A stretch of 64,000 nucleotides of DNA from Acidomonas methanolica (GCF_004346035.1 NZ_SLZN01000003.1:1-64000), one strand, 5' to 3'. Counted from the first letter of the stretch, positions 53,379 to 62,864 are shown. Notes: a model not told the origin generated them from the sequence alone. Numbers and translations: made by a program.

Positions 53379-54580
53379 GCGAGCACGACTCACCCGACGG
53401 CGCGGGACAGGCCTTCTCGCGCATCTATAATCGCCGTCTCGTCTTCGAACTGCTGCATCAGAACGGCCCGCTGAGTCGCGTGGATATCGCACAGCGCGTC
53501 GGTCTCAAGCCGCAGACGATTTCCGGCATCACGCGGGAGCTTCTCGATCAGGGGCTCATCCGCGAGGCCGGGCGATCCTCGGGATTGCGGGGCCAGCCGC
53601 AGACCTATCTCGCGCCCAATCCCGAGGCGGGATACGCGATCGGCATGCATGTGGATCGTGGCCGGATTTCCGCCGTGCTCGGAGATCTTCTGCTCAATAT
53701 CGTCGCCCGTGTCGACTGGTCCGGCGATACCAGCAATCCCGCCGCCACCATGGCGGTCATGGCGGGGATGGTCGAACAGCTCATGACGGGCAGCGGGGCC
53801 CGGCAGGCGTCCGTCTGGGGGCTGGGCCTGGTGCTGCCCACGCTGAATGCCGACATGTATGAAGTCGAGATGCGCATGCCGGGCTGGGAAATGTGGCGTG
53901 GATTCGACCCGGCGGCCGATCTGGCGGGGCGCCTCAAGATACCTGTCCTGATGGAAAACGATGCCACGGCGGCGGCGGTCGGCACGCTTCTTCATCAGTC
54001 CGGCGGATCGCTGCGCAATTTCGTGCTCGTCTATATCGGCTATGGCACCGGAGCGGGGATCGTCGTGGATGCCATGCCGATGAAGGGCGTGCATGGCAAT
54101 GCGGGTGAGTTCGGCCTCTTGCCCGCGCCCGGCGGCGAAGGCGTGATCGACGATCTGCTCTCGCTCCATGCCGTTGCCCGGTTGCTGAAGCGGCCGGTCG
54201 AGGAGCTGACGCCGGATATTCTGGCCGAGCTGCATCGGCGGCGCGACAGCCGGCTGATGCACTGGCTGGAGGACGCCGCCTCCACGCTGCGCTACCTCAT
54301 TTCCATCATGGAAACGGCCTTCGATCCGGAGACCGTCCTGCTGGGCGGCGCATTGCCGGACTCGATCCTCTCGGCGCTGGTGGAACGCACTTACCCGCTC
54401 CTGCCGTCGCTCAGCGCCATCCGCGCGCGCGAGCTGCCGCGCTTTTCCGTCGCCGGTCTGGCCGACGGTCCGGTCATCGGCGGCATGAGCCTGCCGATTT
54501 TCGTCAACACACGTTCGGATTTTCGCCATCTCTATATCCGGCACATCGCTGGCGACGAGCGGCCTTTCGACCATCGCTGA
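53375..54580 (+). CDS. ROK-family transcriptional repressor
   Basis: A 401-residue NagC/XylR-like regulator. The N-terminal winged helix (about 15-75) has NRRLVFELLHQNGPLSRVDIA and LKPQTISGITRELLDQGLI. The ROK domain has VLMENDATAAAVG, VYIGYGTGAGIVVD and VHGNAGEFGLLPAPGGEG. The Cys zinc ligands of typical ROK proteins are missing here too. Most likely it represses its own operon and the divergent receptor operon, with the sugar or its phosphate as inducer. Candidate operators are the palindromes at 47147-47199. Confidence 0.92.
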   Translation: MSEHDSPDGAGQAFSRIYNRRLVFELLHQNGPLSRVDIAQRVGLKPQTISGITRELLDQGLIREAGRSSGLRGQPQTYLAPNPEAGYAIGMHVDRGRISAVLGDLLLNIVARVDWSGDTSNPAATMAVMAGMVEQLMTGSGARQASVWGLGLVLPTLNADMYEVEMRMPGWEMWRGFDPAADLAGRLKIPVLMENDATAAAVGTLLHQSGGSLRNFVLVYIGYGTGAGIVVDAMPMKGVHGNAGEFGLLPAPGGEGVIDDLLSLHAVARLLKRPVEELTPDILAELHRRRDSRLMHWLEDAASTLRYLISIMETAFDPETVLLGGALPDSILSALVERTYPLLPSLSAIRARELPRFSVAGLADGPVIGGMSLPIFVNTRSDFRHLYIRHIAGDERPFDHR

Positions 54581-54626
54581 ACGCGCGTCGCCCTGTTTCC
54601 GATCGTAGCCGCGGAGCCTCCTGTCC

Positions 54627-55718
54627 ATGGCCCTCGTTGAACTGAAAAACATCCGCAAGACCTATCATGCGGCGGAAATCGTCCGGGGCGTCTCCCTGAC
54701 CATCCAGCCGGGTGAATTCGTGGTGTTCGTGGGACCGTCCGGTTGCGGAAAATCGACCCTCCTGCGCATGATCGCGGGGCTGGAAGATATTTCGTCGGGC
54801 GAACTGCTGATGGACGGCCGCGTGATGAACGCCGTCGAGCCGGCCGGGCGGGGTCTGGCCATGGTGTTTCAGTCCTACGCCCTGTACCCGCATATGACCG
54901 TGCGGCGGAACATGGAGTTCGGTCTCAGGCTGGCAAGGATGCCGGATGCCGAACGTGCGAAGCGGGTGGGCGAGGTCGCGCGCATCCTCAAACTGGAGCC
55001 GTATCTCGACTGCAAGCCCGGCGCGCTGTCCGGCGGCCAGCGACAGCGCGTGGCCATTGGCCGCGCCATCGTGCGTCACCCGAAGCTGTTCCTGTTCGAT
55101 GAGCCGCTGTCCAATCTGGACGCGGAATTACGGGGGCACATGCGGGTCGAACTTGCGACGTTGCATCGAAGACTGGGCGCGACGACCATCTATGTGACTC
55201 ACGATCAGGTCGAGGCCATGACGATGGCCGATCGTATCGTCGTGCTTCGCGACGGGGCGATCGAGCAGGTCGGCACGCCGCTGGAGCTTTATCGTCGTCC
55301 CTGCAACCGCTTCGTCGCCGGATTTATCGGCAGTCCGGCAATGAATTTCCTGCCTCTGACGGTGGTGCCCACGGAAACGCATGAAGTGCGGGTGGAACTG
55401 GCGGGCGGCGTTTCGCTCACGCTCCCGATCCATTACCAGACACGGCTCGTCGGCATCCCGGCCACTTTGGGCATCCGCCCCGAGCATGTCCGCATCGCGC
55501 ATGGCGATGAGGCGGCGTTTCGCGGAAACGTACTGGCCGTCGAGCATCTCGGCGCCCTGACGCTTGTGCATGTTCGCCTCCCCGACGACAGGATGGTCGT
55601 GATCCAGGCGGAGGGCGACGCGGATCTCCGGATCGGGGCGGATCTCTCTTTTGCCTTCCCGGCGGCGCACTGCCATCTTTTCGATGCGGCGGGCGTGTCC
55701 TGCGCCCTGGCCGGGTAG
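54627..55718 (+). CDS. ABC sugar transporter ATP-binding protein, MalK/UgpC-type
   Basis: A 363-residue ATPase. Walker [10 protein letters not shown] (36-44), signature [15 protein letters not shown] (about 134-148), Walker [17 protein letters not shown] and the switch His in [15 protein letters not shown] are complete. The C-terminal TOBE/MalK regulatory domain (about 240-360) includes [10 protein letters not shown]. It provides energy for the importer and closes the operon, 46 bases after the repressor gene. Confidence 0.96.
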   Translation: MALVELKNIRKTYHAAEIVRGVSLTIQPGEFVVFVGPSGCGKSTLLRMIAGLEDISSGELLMDGRVMNAVEPAGRGLAMVFQSYALYPHMTVRRNMEFGLRLARMPDAERAKRVGEVARILKLEPYLDCKPGALSGGQRQRVAIGRAIVRHPKLFLFDEPLSNLDAELRGHMRVELATLHRRLGATTIYVTHDQVEAMTMADRIVVLRDGAIEQVGTPLELYRRPCNRFVAGFIGSPAMNFLPLTVVPTETHEVRVELAGGVSLTLPIHYQTRLVGIPATLGIRPEHVRIAHGDEAAFRGNVLAVEHLGALTLVHVRLPDDRMVVIQAEGDADLRIGADLSFAFPAAHCHLFDAAGVSCALAG

Positions 55719-55815
55719 GGACGAAGCGTCCGATCGGCACGCCATGGCGTCTCTGGCCGTCACGTCGTCACGACAGGCGAGGTGACGATTTGGCGTGGCA
55801 CGTGTTGGGGATTTT

Positions 55816-55841
55816 CCGTTATATTTGATTGAATATAACGG
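55816..55841. promoter_or_regulatory. ModE-like molybdenum operator (Mo-box)
   Basis: CCGTTATATT-TGATTG-AATATAACGG is a perfect 10-base inverted repeat with a 6-base spacer. Known ModE/MopA/MopB sites have the form CGnTATAT(A/T)-N6-(T/A)ATATAACG, so arms and spacing agree. It lies 59 bases before the chosen ATG of the TonB receptor, where it could overlap the promoter, and a ModE-type regulator gene follows the receptor. Function is inferred from the match and the context. Confidence 0.75.
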
Positions 55842-55899
55842 CATCGGCCGGGGGCGGGCTCTCCAGCCGGGCCCCACCCTTACAGGAGCACGAAGAAAT

Positions 55900-58284
55900 A
55901 TGCCCGATCGCGCTTACGATGTCAGGCGCCACTGTCCACGGCCGCGAGGAACAGGGCGCGCCGCCCGCGCATCGGTTCGTTCCCTGTCGGCACTATTATG
56001 GGGCATGCTGTTCGCACACGGCGTCCTGGCCGCCGAGGTGTCGGCGCCCCCGGAAAAGACCGCCGCCAAACCCCGCGCCGCGCGGAAACCTGTCAATGCG
56101 GCGCCCATCGCCGGAACGCTGGACGGCTCGAATGGCGAGACAATGGTCGTCCACGGCCGCCATGTGGCGGACGGCACGGCGGCCAGATACATGAACAAGA
56201 CCATCTATCTCGGCCCGCTGGGCAATCGGGACACGCTGGACACGCCCTATTCCGTCATGGGCGTTCCGCATGACGTCGTGGTCAACCAGCAGCTCCGCAA
56301 CATCAACGACATGGCGCAGTATCTGCCCTCCGTTCAGTTGGAGATCCGCGGCGACCCCAACATCTCCCGCCCGCAGTCGCGCGGGTTCGAGGCCGATATC
56401 ATCGCCAATTCCCGTCTCGACGGGCTGAACGTGGTCTCCACGACCCCTTATCCGGCCGAATGGGTCGATAATCTGCAAGTCCTCAACGGTCTGGCCGCGG
56501 CGATGTATGGGCCGGAAAATCCCGCCGGCGTCTTCGAATACACCCTCAAGCGCCCGACCGACCGGCGGACCGAGCGGCTGTCGGTCGGCGTCGATTCCAT
56601 CGGCACCCCGCTCGTCAACGGCGACATCTCCGGCCGCGTCGGGCGGAAGGGCTGGTTCGGCTACCGCCTGAACATGCTCCATGCCGACGGCACGAGCTAT
56701 GCGTCGGGGAGCTGGCTACGACGCGAAATGGTCAGCGGCGATTTCGATATCCATCTGGACGACAGGACGGTCATCGAAATCGACGCCAGCCATTACACCT
56801 ATGACGCGCGGGGCCTCGCGCCCGGCTTCGGCATTCCCGCCGGCACCGCCGCCAACCCCACCGGCATCGGCGGCGAGTTGCCCGAAGCCCCCGATCTCGG
56901 CCGACGCCTCGCCCCGGGCTGGAGCGGCTACAACATGGAAACCAACACCTACCTGGCCAAGATCCGGCATGAGTTCTCCCGGGACTGGAGCTTCACCCTC
57001 GGTGGCCTCTATCAGGACGCCCTGCGCCAGTCCTTCGGCATCAGCGACACCCTGACCGCCAGGGGCGGCACTGACGGCTTCTATGCGTCGAAGGCTACCG
57101 CGACGACGACGGCGGACGATTTCCGCGTCGGCAGCAACATGGCCTATGTCAACGGCCGCGTTTACACCGGCCCCGTCCGGCATGACCTGGTCATCGGCAC
57201 CAATGGCTACATGATGGGAAACTACAACCCGGTGAAGGCGGTCACGCCCCCGCAGAGTCTGGGCACATACTCCCTGTATGGCCCCGCGCCCATGAACGGC
57301 AGGCAGCCTTATTACGAGGGGCGCTACAAATCCAGCAGCATTGTCAGCCAGTCCTTCATCGTCGGCGATACGCTGACATTCGACCGGCATTGGTCGATCA
57401 TGGGGACGCTGGCCTGGAGCTGGATCGACCAGCACGGTGCGCTGAACGCCAGAAGCGCCCTCAGGAAAACCTTTTCGGCCAACGCGGCCTTCAGCCCGAC
57501 GACCAGCGTGATGTACAAGCCGACCGATAACCAGACGTTCTATTTCACCTATGGCCGGTCGGTCGAAGCGGGTCCGGTGACGCCGAACAGCCAGTATTAT
57601 ACCAACACCAATATCGCGTTGCCGATCGGACGCGCCGAGGAATATGAAGTCGGCTACAAGCTGCGTTACCAGAAAATGCAGGTCAACATCGACGGCTTCC
57701 GCATGACCTCGCCCTACGCGATGTATGTCGCCGCGGCCAACGGCACCTGCGCGGGCGGCACCACCTGCCAGACCTACACCTATGGCGGAACCCAGCGCAA
57801 TTACGGTGTGGAAGCCCAGATCTCGGGCGAGGTTTTGCCTCGCCTCTCCGTCCTCGCCGGCATGACCTGGCTGGACGCGGAACTGGTCGGCAGCAGGACC
57901 GCCGCCTATGACAACAAGGAGATCGTCGGCGCCGCGCCGCTTCAGGCCAGTATGCTGCTGGACTACCGCCTGCCGTCGACCCTGGGCGCGTTCGCATCGG
58001 GCTGGGCTTTCAATGCCGGCGTGCATTACACGGGCAACCGCGCGGCCAACGTCACCAACACGCTGCATACCGGCTCGTACACGACGCTGGAACTGGGCAC
58101 GCGCTACGCCTTCCATGTCGTCCGCTCTCCGTGGGTGGCCCGCTTCGGGGTCAGTAACGTCACGAACGAACGCTATTGGGCGTCGGTCTATACCGGCGCG
58201 CCCAGCGGCATCTCCGGCGCGTCGTCGAGCCTGTATGCCGGATTGCCCCGCGTCTATCACTTCACCCTGTCGGCCGAGTTCTGA
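55900..58284 (+). CDS. TonB-dependent receptor of the siderophore class, candidate Mo-regulated
   Basis: A 794-residue receptor from the ATG at 55900; the longer frame from 55795 would translate the operator. Signal peptide about 1-45 (SVRSLSALLWGMLFAHGVLA), TonB box-like ETMVVHG, plug domain (about 95-220: DTPYSVMGVPHDVVV, NDMAQYLPSVQLEIRGDPN, RGFEADIIANSRLDGLNV, NLQVLNGLAAAMYGPENPAG), then a barrel ending RVYHFTLSAEF. The layout is that of siderophore receptors of the FhuA/FecA kind without an STN signalling domain. With a ModE-like site upstream and ModE-like gene downstream, it may take up a molybdenum chelate. The ligand is not determined. Confidence 0.9.
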   Translation: MPDRAYDVRRHCPRPRGTGRAARASVRSLSALLWGMLFAHGVLAAEVSAPPEKTAAKPRAARKPVNAAPIAGTLDGSNGETMVVHGRHVADGTAARYMNKTIYLGPLGNRDTLDTPYSVMGVPHDVVVNQQLRNINDMAQYLPSVQLEIRGDPNISRPQSRGFEADIIANSRLDGLNVVSTTPYPAEWVDNLQVLNGLAAAMYGPENPAGVFEYTLKRPTDRRTERLSVGVDSIGTPLVNGDISGRVGRKGWFGYRLNMLHADGTSYASGSWLRREMVSGDFDIHLDDRTVIEIDASHYTYDARGLAPGFGIPAGTAANPTGIGGELPEAPDLGRRLAPGWSGYNMETNTYLAKIRHEFSRDWSFTLGGLYQDALRQSFGISDTLTARGGTDGFYASKATATTTADDFRVGSNMAYVNGRVYTGPVRHDLVIGTNGYMMGNYNPVKAVTPPQSLGTYSLYGPAPMNGRQPYYEGRYKSSSIVSQSFIVGDTLTFDRHWSIMGTLAWSWIDQHGALNARSALRKTFSANAAFSPTTSVMYKPTDNQTFYFTYGRSVEAGPVTPNSQYYTNTNIALPIGRAEEYEVGYKLRYQKMQVNIDGFRMTSPYAMYVAAANGTCAGGTTCQTYTYGGTQRNYGVEAQISGEVLPRLSVLAGMTWLDAELVGSRTAAYDNKEIVGAAPLQASMLLDYRLPSTLGAFASGWAFNAGVHYTGNRAANVTNTLHTGSYTTLELGTRYAFHVVRSPWVARFGVSNVTNERYWASVYTGAPSGISGASSSLYAGLPRVYHFTLSAEF

Positions 58285-58293
58285 ACCGCCCCA

Positions 58294-58323
58294 CGGGACG
58301 CAGCTACCCCGACATGCGTCCCG
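58294..58323 (+). terminator. Stem-loop after the TonB receptor
   Basis: CGGGACGCA (58294-58302) and TGCGTCCCG (58315-58323) form a perfect 9-pair GC-rich stem with a 12-base loop, ten bases after the receptor stop. There is no T-run, so it may be a Rho-assisted or leaky terminator before the modE-like gene. Confidence 0.5.
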
Positions 58324-58429
58324 CGGCCCGGTCGTCGAGTCCCTGATCGTCGTGAAAGACGCGCAGGCACAGAGTCTGCTATGATCGTTCCGGACGGAAA
58401 GATGGACAGTCAGCCGAAGCATCAAGACC

Positions 58430-58834
58430 ATGCCGAAACCAGCCGACAGCACGCCGGGGCCGACAAGCGATCCGCGACAGGCGGATTGCAGGCTCAGCAT
58501 CCGCATCTATCTGCCCTCGGGCCTGCGCATCGGCCGGGGTAAAATCGCCTTGCTGGAAGCCGTGGCGGAAACGGGTTCCATATCCGGCGCGGCGCGGAAA
58601 CTTGCGATGTCCTACAAGCGCGCCTGGGATCTGCTGGAAGAGATGAATCTCAGCCTGAAGGCGCCCGTCATCACGACCGCCCAGGGCGGAAGCCATGGCG
58701 GCGGCGCCGTGCTCACCGATCTCGGCCACGCTCTGATCACGCATTATCGGGCGTTCGAGAGGGACGCCTATATGAAGGGCAGGTCCGATCTGGAGGCCAT
58801 TCTGGATCTCGCCAAAGAGAGCGGCACGCCATAG
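58430..58834 (+). CDS. ModE-like winged-helix regulator, DNA-binding domain only
   Basis: A 134-residue regulator. LSIRIYLPSGLRIGRGKIAL, LLEAVAETGSISGAARKLAMSYKRAWDLLEEMN and the G-rich wing AQGGSHGGGAVLTDLG are typical of the ModE N-terminal domain. The C-terminal Mop/TOBE di-domain that binds molybdate in full ModE (about 260 residues) is absent. It lies 145 bases after the TonB receptor whose leader has the matching operator, and converges with metH with only 27 bases between. It could act with another Mop-containing protein, or be a constitutive binder. Confidence 0.9.
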   Translation: MPKPADSTPGPTSDPRQADCRLSIRIYLPSGLRIGRGKIALLEAVAETGSISGAARKLAMSYKRAWDLLEEMNLSLKAPVITTAQGGSHGGGAVLTDLGHALITHYRAFERDAYMKGRSDLEAILDLAKESGTP

Positions 58835-58861
58835 GGCCGACCCGTCAAACCGTCTCTGACG

Positions 58862-61800
58862 TCAGATCGTGAAATATTTCGCGTGCGGATTGAGGATGAC
58901 CAGCGCCGAGGTCGATTGCTCGGGATGGAGCTGGTAGCCGTCGGAGAGCGAGACGCCGATGCGCTCGGAACCGAGAAGGCGCAGGATCGGCTCCTGATCC
59001 TCCAGGCGCGGGCAGGCGGGGTAGCCGAAGGAATAGCGTGAGCCGCGATAGCCCTGGGAGAGCATCTTCTCCATGTCGCGGTCGTCCTCGGCGGCGAAGC
59101 CGAGTTCGGCGCGGATGCGCTTGTGGGTGTATTCCGCCATCGCCTCGGCCATTTCGACCGAGAGGCCGTGCAGGTAGAGATAATCCTGATAGCGGTTCTC
59201 CTCGAACCATTCGCGCGCTAGGTCCGAGGCGCGCTGCCCGACGGTGACGACCTGCAACCCGATGACGTCGCGATGCGCGTCGCCGATATCGCGGACGAAA
59301 TCGGCGATGCAGTCGCCATCCTCCTTCGGCTGGCGGGGGAGGGTGAAGCGCGCGGCCTCCGTCGTGCCGTCCTCCTCGAACAGGACGAGGTCGTTGCCGT
59401 CGCCCGCCGCCTTCCAGTAGCCGTAGAGCGCCTGCGGCCTGAGCACGTCGAGTTCGGCGGTGAGGTCGAGCATCCGCTTGAGGACGGGGCGCAGTTCCTG
59501 CTTCGCGTAGCTCATGAACTCCTCCAGCGAGCGGCCCTGCTTGCGGTAGCCCCACTGGAACTGGAAGAGCGAGCGCTCATTGAGGAACGGCAGGACCGCG
59601 CCCGGCTTCGCCTCGATCAGGCGCGGACCCCAGAAGGGCGGGACGGGCGGCGTGAGGCCGCCCGCGATGCGCGCGCGGCGGGCGCGGGCGGCGTCCCGGT
59701 CCACGAGGCCGTAGCCGCGCGTCTCGGCGGCGTCCGGCGCGCGCTCGGTCTTGCGGCGGGATTTGCCCGCGCGCTGCGTCTGGATCGCGGCGAGGTAGTC
59801 GTCGAAACCGCCGGTGCTGACCCGGTCCATCAGGCTCAGCCCGTCGAAGGCGTCGCGCGCATAGGCGACGCGGCCCGGCGTGCCGCCGCCATAGGTGAGG
59901 GCGCATTCCTCCTCGACGTAATTGCGCGTGAGGGCCGCGCCGCCGAGGATGACCGGGATGTCCAGCCCCTGACGCCGCATCTCCTCCAGATTCTCGCGCA
60001 TGATGACGGTCGATTTCACGAGCAGGCCGGACATGCCGATGGCCTGGGCGTCATGCGCCTTCGCCGCCGCGAGCATGTCCGCCAGCGGTACCTTGATGCC
60101 CAGATTGATGACCTTGAAGCCGTTATTGGTCAGGATGATGTCCACGAGGTTCTTGCCGATGTCGTGGACGTCGCCCTTCACCGTGGCCAGCACCATGATC
60201 CCGCGCGACTGGCCCTCCACGCGCTCCATATGGGGCTCAAGCCACGCCACGGCGGTCTTCATGGTCTCGGCGGATTGCAGCACGAAGGGAAGCTGCATCT
60301 TTCCCGCGCCGAACAGTTCGCCCACCACCTTCATGCCGTCGAGTAGGACGGTGTTGATGATGTCGAGCGGCGGCATCTCCCGCATCGCGGCTTCGAGATC
60401 GGCCTCGATGCCCTTGCGGTCGCCGTCGACGATGCGGTCCTTCAGCCGCCCGGCGGGCGTGTCCGCTTTCTTCTTCTGGACCGCGTCGGCGGCCTTGCGC
60501 CCCGCGAAAAGTTCCAGCAGCCGCTGGAGCGGATCGTACTCCTCGGTGCGGCGGTCGAAGATCAGATCCTCGGCGACGCGGACCTCCTCCTCGGCAATCT
60601 GATGCAGCGGGCGGATCTTGCTGACATGCACGATCGCCCCCGTCATCCCGGCCTTCACGGCGTGGTCCAGGAAGACCGAGTTCAGCACGGCCCGGGCGGC
60701 GGGATTCAGGCCGAAGGAGATGTTGGAGAGGCCGAGGATGATCTGGATGTCCGGGAATTTCTCCCGGATCATGCGGATGCCTTCGAGCGTCCAGAGGCCC
60801 AGCTTGCGGTCGTCCTCCACACCGGTGGCGATGGTGAAGGTCAGTGGGTCGATCATCAGATCGGATTGCGGCAGGCCGTGTTTTTCGCAGGCGAAGGCGA
60901 CGAGGCGCTCGGCGATGCGGAGCTTGTCCTCCGGCGTCTTGGCCATGCCCACCTCGTCGATGGTGAGCGCGATCACGGCGGCGCCGAACGTGCGGGCGAG
61001 GACCATCCGCTCCTCGGCATGGCCTTCGCCGTCCTCGAAATTGATCGAGTTGATGATCGGCTTGCCGCCATGGAGCTTGAGCGCGCTCTCGATGACGTTC
61101 GTCTCGGTGGAATCGATGACGAGGGGGGCGTTGACGGCGGCGGTGAAGCGGGTGACGACCTCGTCCATCTCCCTGATCTCGTCACGCCCGACGAAGGCGG
61201 TGCAGAGATCGAGCGCGTTCGAGCCTTCGGCGGCCTGCTCGCGTCCGATGCCGACGCAGCCGTCCCAGTCGCCCGCTTCCTGAAGGTCGCGCCATTTTCT
61301 GGAACCGTTGGCGTTGCAGCGCTCGCCGATGGAGAAATAGCTGTTCTCCTGACGCAGCGGCACCTGTCCGTACAGGCTGGCGACCGAGGGAATCCAGACG
61401 GATCTGCGCGGAACCGGAGCCGGGCGGCGGGCGGCGCCCGCGCGGCGGCGGAGCATGGCGTCAAGCGCCTCGATATGCGGCGTGGAGGTGCCGCAGCAGC
61501 CGCCGATGAGGTTCAGCCCGTCCTCCTCGATATAGCGCTCCATCCATGTCGCCATCTCGGCGCCGCCGAGGGGATAGTGCGTCTTGCCGTCCACCAGTTC
61601 GGGGAGCCCGGCATTGGGCTGGAGCGAGATGAGGCCCGGCCAGTTCTCCGAGAGCCATTTGACATGCTCGGCCATTTCCTGCGGGCCGGTGGCGCAGTTC
61701 ATGCCGATCAGGGGGACGTCGAGGCTGTGGATGACGGTCGCGGCGGCGGCGATGTCCGGGCCGACGAGAAGGGTGCCGGTGGTCTCGACCGTCACCTGCA

Positions 61801-62368
61801 CGAAGATCGGCGCGTCCGAGCCGAGTTCGCGGCGCGCGGCCTTGGCGGCGTTGACGGCCGCCTTGATCTGGAGCGTGTCCTGGCACGTCTCGATCAGGAA
61901 GGCGTCCACCCCGCCATCGATCAGGCCCCGGCATTGCTCGGTCAGCCCGGCCTGGAGCGTGTCGTAGTCGATGTTGGCGAGGGAGGGGAGCTTGGTGCCC
62001 GGACCGATGGAGCCCACGACCCAGCGGGAACGCCCGTCGGCGAAGGTTTCGGCGGCCTCGCGGGCGAGTTCGGCGGAGGCGCGGTTGATCTCGCGGCAAC
62101 GGCCTTCGAGTCCGAACTCCGCGAGCGTGATGACGGAACCGCCGAAGGTGTTGGTCTCCACCATGTCCGCCCCGGCTTCGAAATAGCCGCGGTGAATCTC
62201 GCGTACGAGTTCGGGGCGGGAGAGGGTGAGGATCTCCGTGCAGTTCTCCTGCCCCCAGTAGTCGCGCTCGACTTCCAGATCGAGCATCTGCACGCGCGAG
62301 CCCATGCCGCCGTCGCAGAGCAGGACGTGGTCGCGCAGGGCGTCGAGGAGATGGGCGCGCGTGGTCAT
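58862..62368 (-). CDS. metH: Cobalamin-dependent methionine synthase MetH
   Basis: A 1168-residue full-length MetH from the ATG at 62368 (a TTG six bases earlier is possible). Domains in order: homocysteine S-methyltransferase (about 5-320) with the zinc cysteines C225 (GMNCATG), C291 and C292 (GGCCGTS); pterin-binding domain (about 345-610: FSIGERCNANGSRKWRDL-like start); B12 cap and B12-binding domain with GDVHDIGKN (axial His H735); and the AdoMet reactivation domain (about 890-1168). It transfers the methyl group of methyl-tetrahydrofolate to homocysteine. No cobalamin or SAM riboswitch is apparent in the 118 bases upstream. Confidence 0.97.
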   Translation of the reverse strand: MTTRAHLLDALRDHVLLCDGGMGSRVQMLDLEVERDYWGQENCTEILTLSRPELVREIHRGYFEAGADMVETNTFGGSVITLAEFGLEGRCREINRASAELAREAAETFADGRSRWVVGSIGPGTKLPSLANIDYDTLQAGLTEQCRGLIDGGVDAFLIETCQDTLQIKAAVNAAKAARRELGSDAPIFVQVTVETTGTLLVGPDIAAAATVIHSLDVPLIGMNCATGPQEMAEHVKWLSENWPGLISLQPNAGLPELVDGKTHYPLGGAEMATWMERYIEEDGLNLIGGCCGTSTPHIEALDAMLRRRAGAARRPAPVPRRSVWIPSVASLYGQVPLRQENSYFSIGERCNANGSRKWRDLQEAGDWDGCVGIGREQAAEGSNALDLCTAFVGRDEIREMDEVVTRFTAAVNAPLVIDSTETNVIESALKLHGGKPIINSINFEDGEGHAEERMVLARTFGAAVIALTIDEVGMAKTPEDKLRIAERLVAFACEKHGLPQSDLMIDPLTFTIATGVEDDRKLGLWTLEGIRMIREKFPDIQIILGLSNISFGLNPAARAVLNSVFLDHAVKAGMTGAIVHVSKIRPLHQIAEEEVRVAEDLIFDRRTEEYDPLQRLLELFAGRKAADAVQKKKADTPAGRLKDRIVDGDRKGIEADLEAAMREMPPLDIINTVLLDGMKVVGELFGAGKMQLPFVLQSAETMKTAVAWLEPHMERVEGQSRGIMVLATVKGDVHDIGKNLVDIILTNNGFKVINLGIKVPLADMLAAAKAHDAQAIGMSGLLVKSTVIMRENLEEMRRQGLDIPVILGGAALTRNYVEEECALTYGGGTPGRVAYARDAFDGLSLMDRVSTGGFDDYLAAIQTQRAGKSRRKTERAPDAAETRGYGLVDRDAARARRARIAGGLTPPVPPFWGPRLIEAKPGAVLPFLNERSLFQFQWGYRKQGRSLEEFMSYAKQELRPVLKRMLDLTAELDVLRPQALYGYWKAAGDGNDLVLFEEDGTTEAARFTLPRQPKEDGDCIADFVRDIGDAHRDVIGLQVVTVGQRASDLAREWFEENRYQDYLYLHGLSVEMAEAMAEYTHKRIRAELGFAAEDDRDMEKMLSQGYRGSRYSFGYPACPRLEDQEPILRLLGSERIGVSLSDGYQLHPEQSTSALVILNPHAKYFTI

Positions 62369-62486
62369 GGGCAATCTCGCGTGGTGGGCTCGTGAAGCGG
62401 AGAGCGGTGTTGGATGGCGTTTCTTTCAGAGGGGACCTAGGTTGTCCAGTCGGAGCATGACGCGACGAAAGGAATGAGGTGCCGCA

Positions 62487-62864
62487 ATGGGGGGAAACGG
62501 GCGGATGCCCCTGTTTCTGGTTTCCGCCGTGCCGCCCTGGTCTCCCGCGCGCCGCGCGCGATCCGCGCTGATCCTGCCCGAGGGGAAACAGGACGGCGGA
62601 GGATGGGCGCGCGCAGTGCGGCGCGAGGAGCGCTCCTTACTGATGCACGGAATCGGCTGCGTCTGTTGCGCGCGGCCGGACGCCGCCGCAGACCTGCTCG
62701 CGGGGCTGTTCTGGGAATGGGTGCGGGCACGGCAGACGCCGTTCGACGAGGTGGTGCTGGTGGAGGAGGACGCGGCGGCGGTCGAGAGGCGGGCGCTGGC
62801 GCTCCGCTCCCACGCGCTCGTGGCCGCGCGTTTCGATCTCCGCCCGGACCGTCTCCCGGTTTGA
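62487..62864 (+). CDS. Small CobW/COG0523-like fragment protein with CxCC motif
   Basis: A 125-residue protein. MHGIGCVCCARPDAAADLLAG and QTPFDEVVLVEE match the metal-binding CxCC and following strand of CobW/COG0523 GTPases, which act as metallochaperones. The N-terminal P-loop (GxxGxGKT) and later NKxD motif are absent, and the protein is far shorter than the family. It may be a remnant or a minimal metal-binding protein. It is divergent from metH, a zinc- and cobalt-dependent enzyme, by about 118 bases. Start site uncertain; a hairpin terminator follows. Confidence 0.6.
   Translation: MGGNGRMPLFLVSAVPPWSPARRARSALILPEGKQDGGGWARAVRREERSLLMHGIGCVCCARPDAAADLLAGLFWEWVRARQTPFDEVVLVEEDAAAVERRALALRSHALVAARFDLRPDRLPV

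Noticed and set aside
62369-62486. Cobalamin, SAM-II or SAH riboswitch upstream of metH
   Set aside because: The 118-base leader is too short and lacks the conserved cores I know for these riboswitches.
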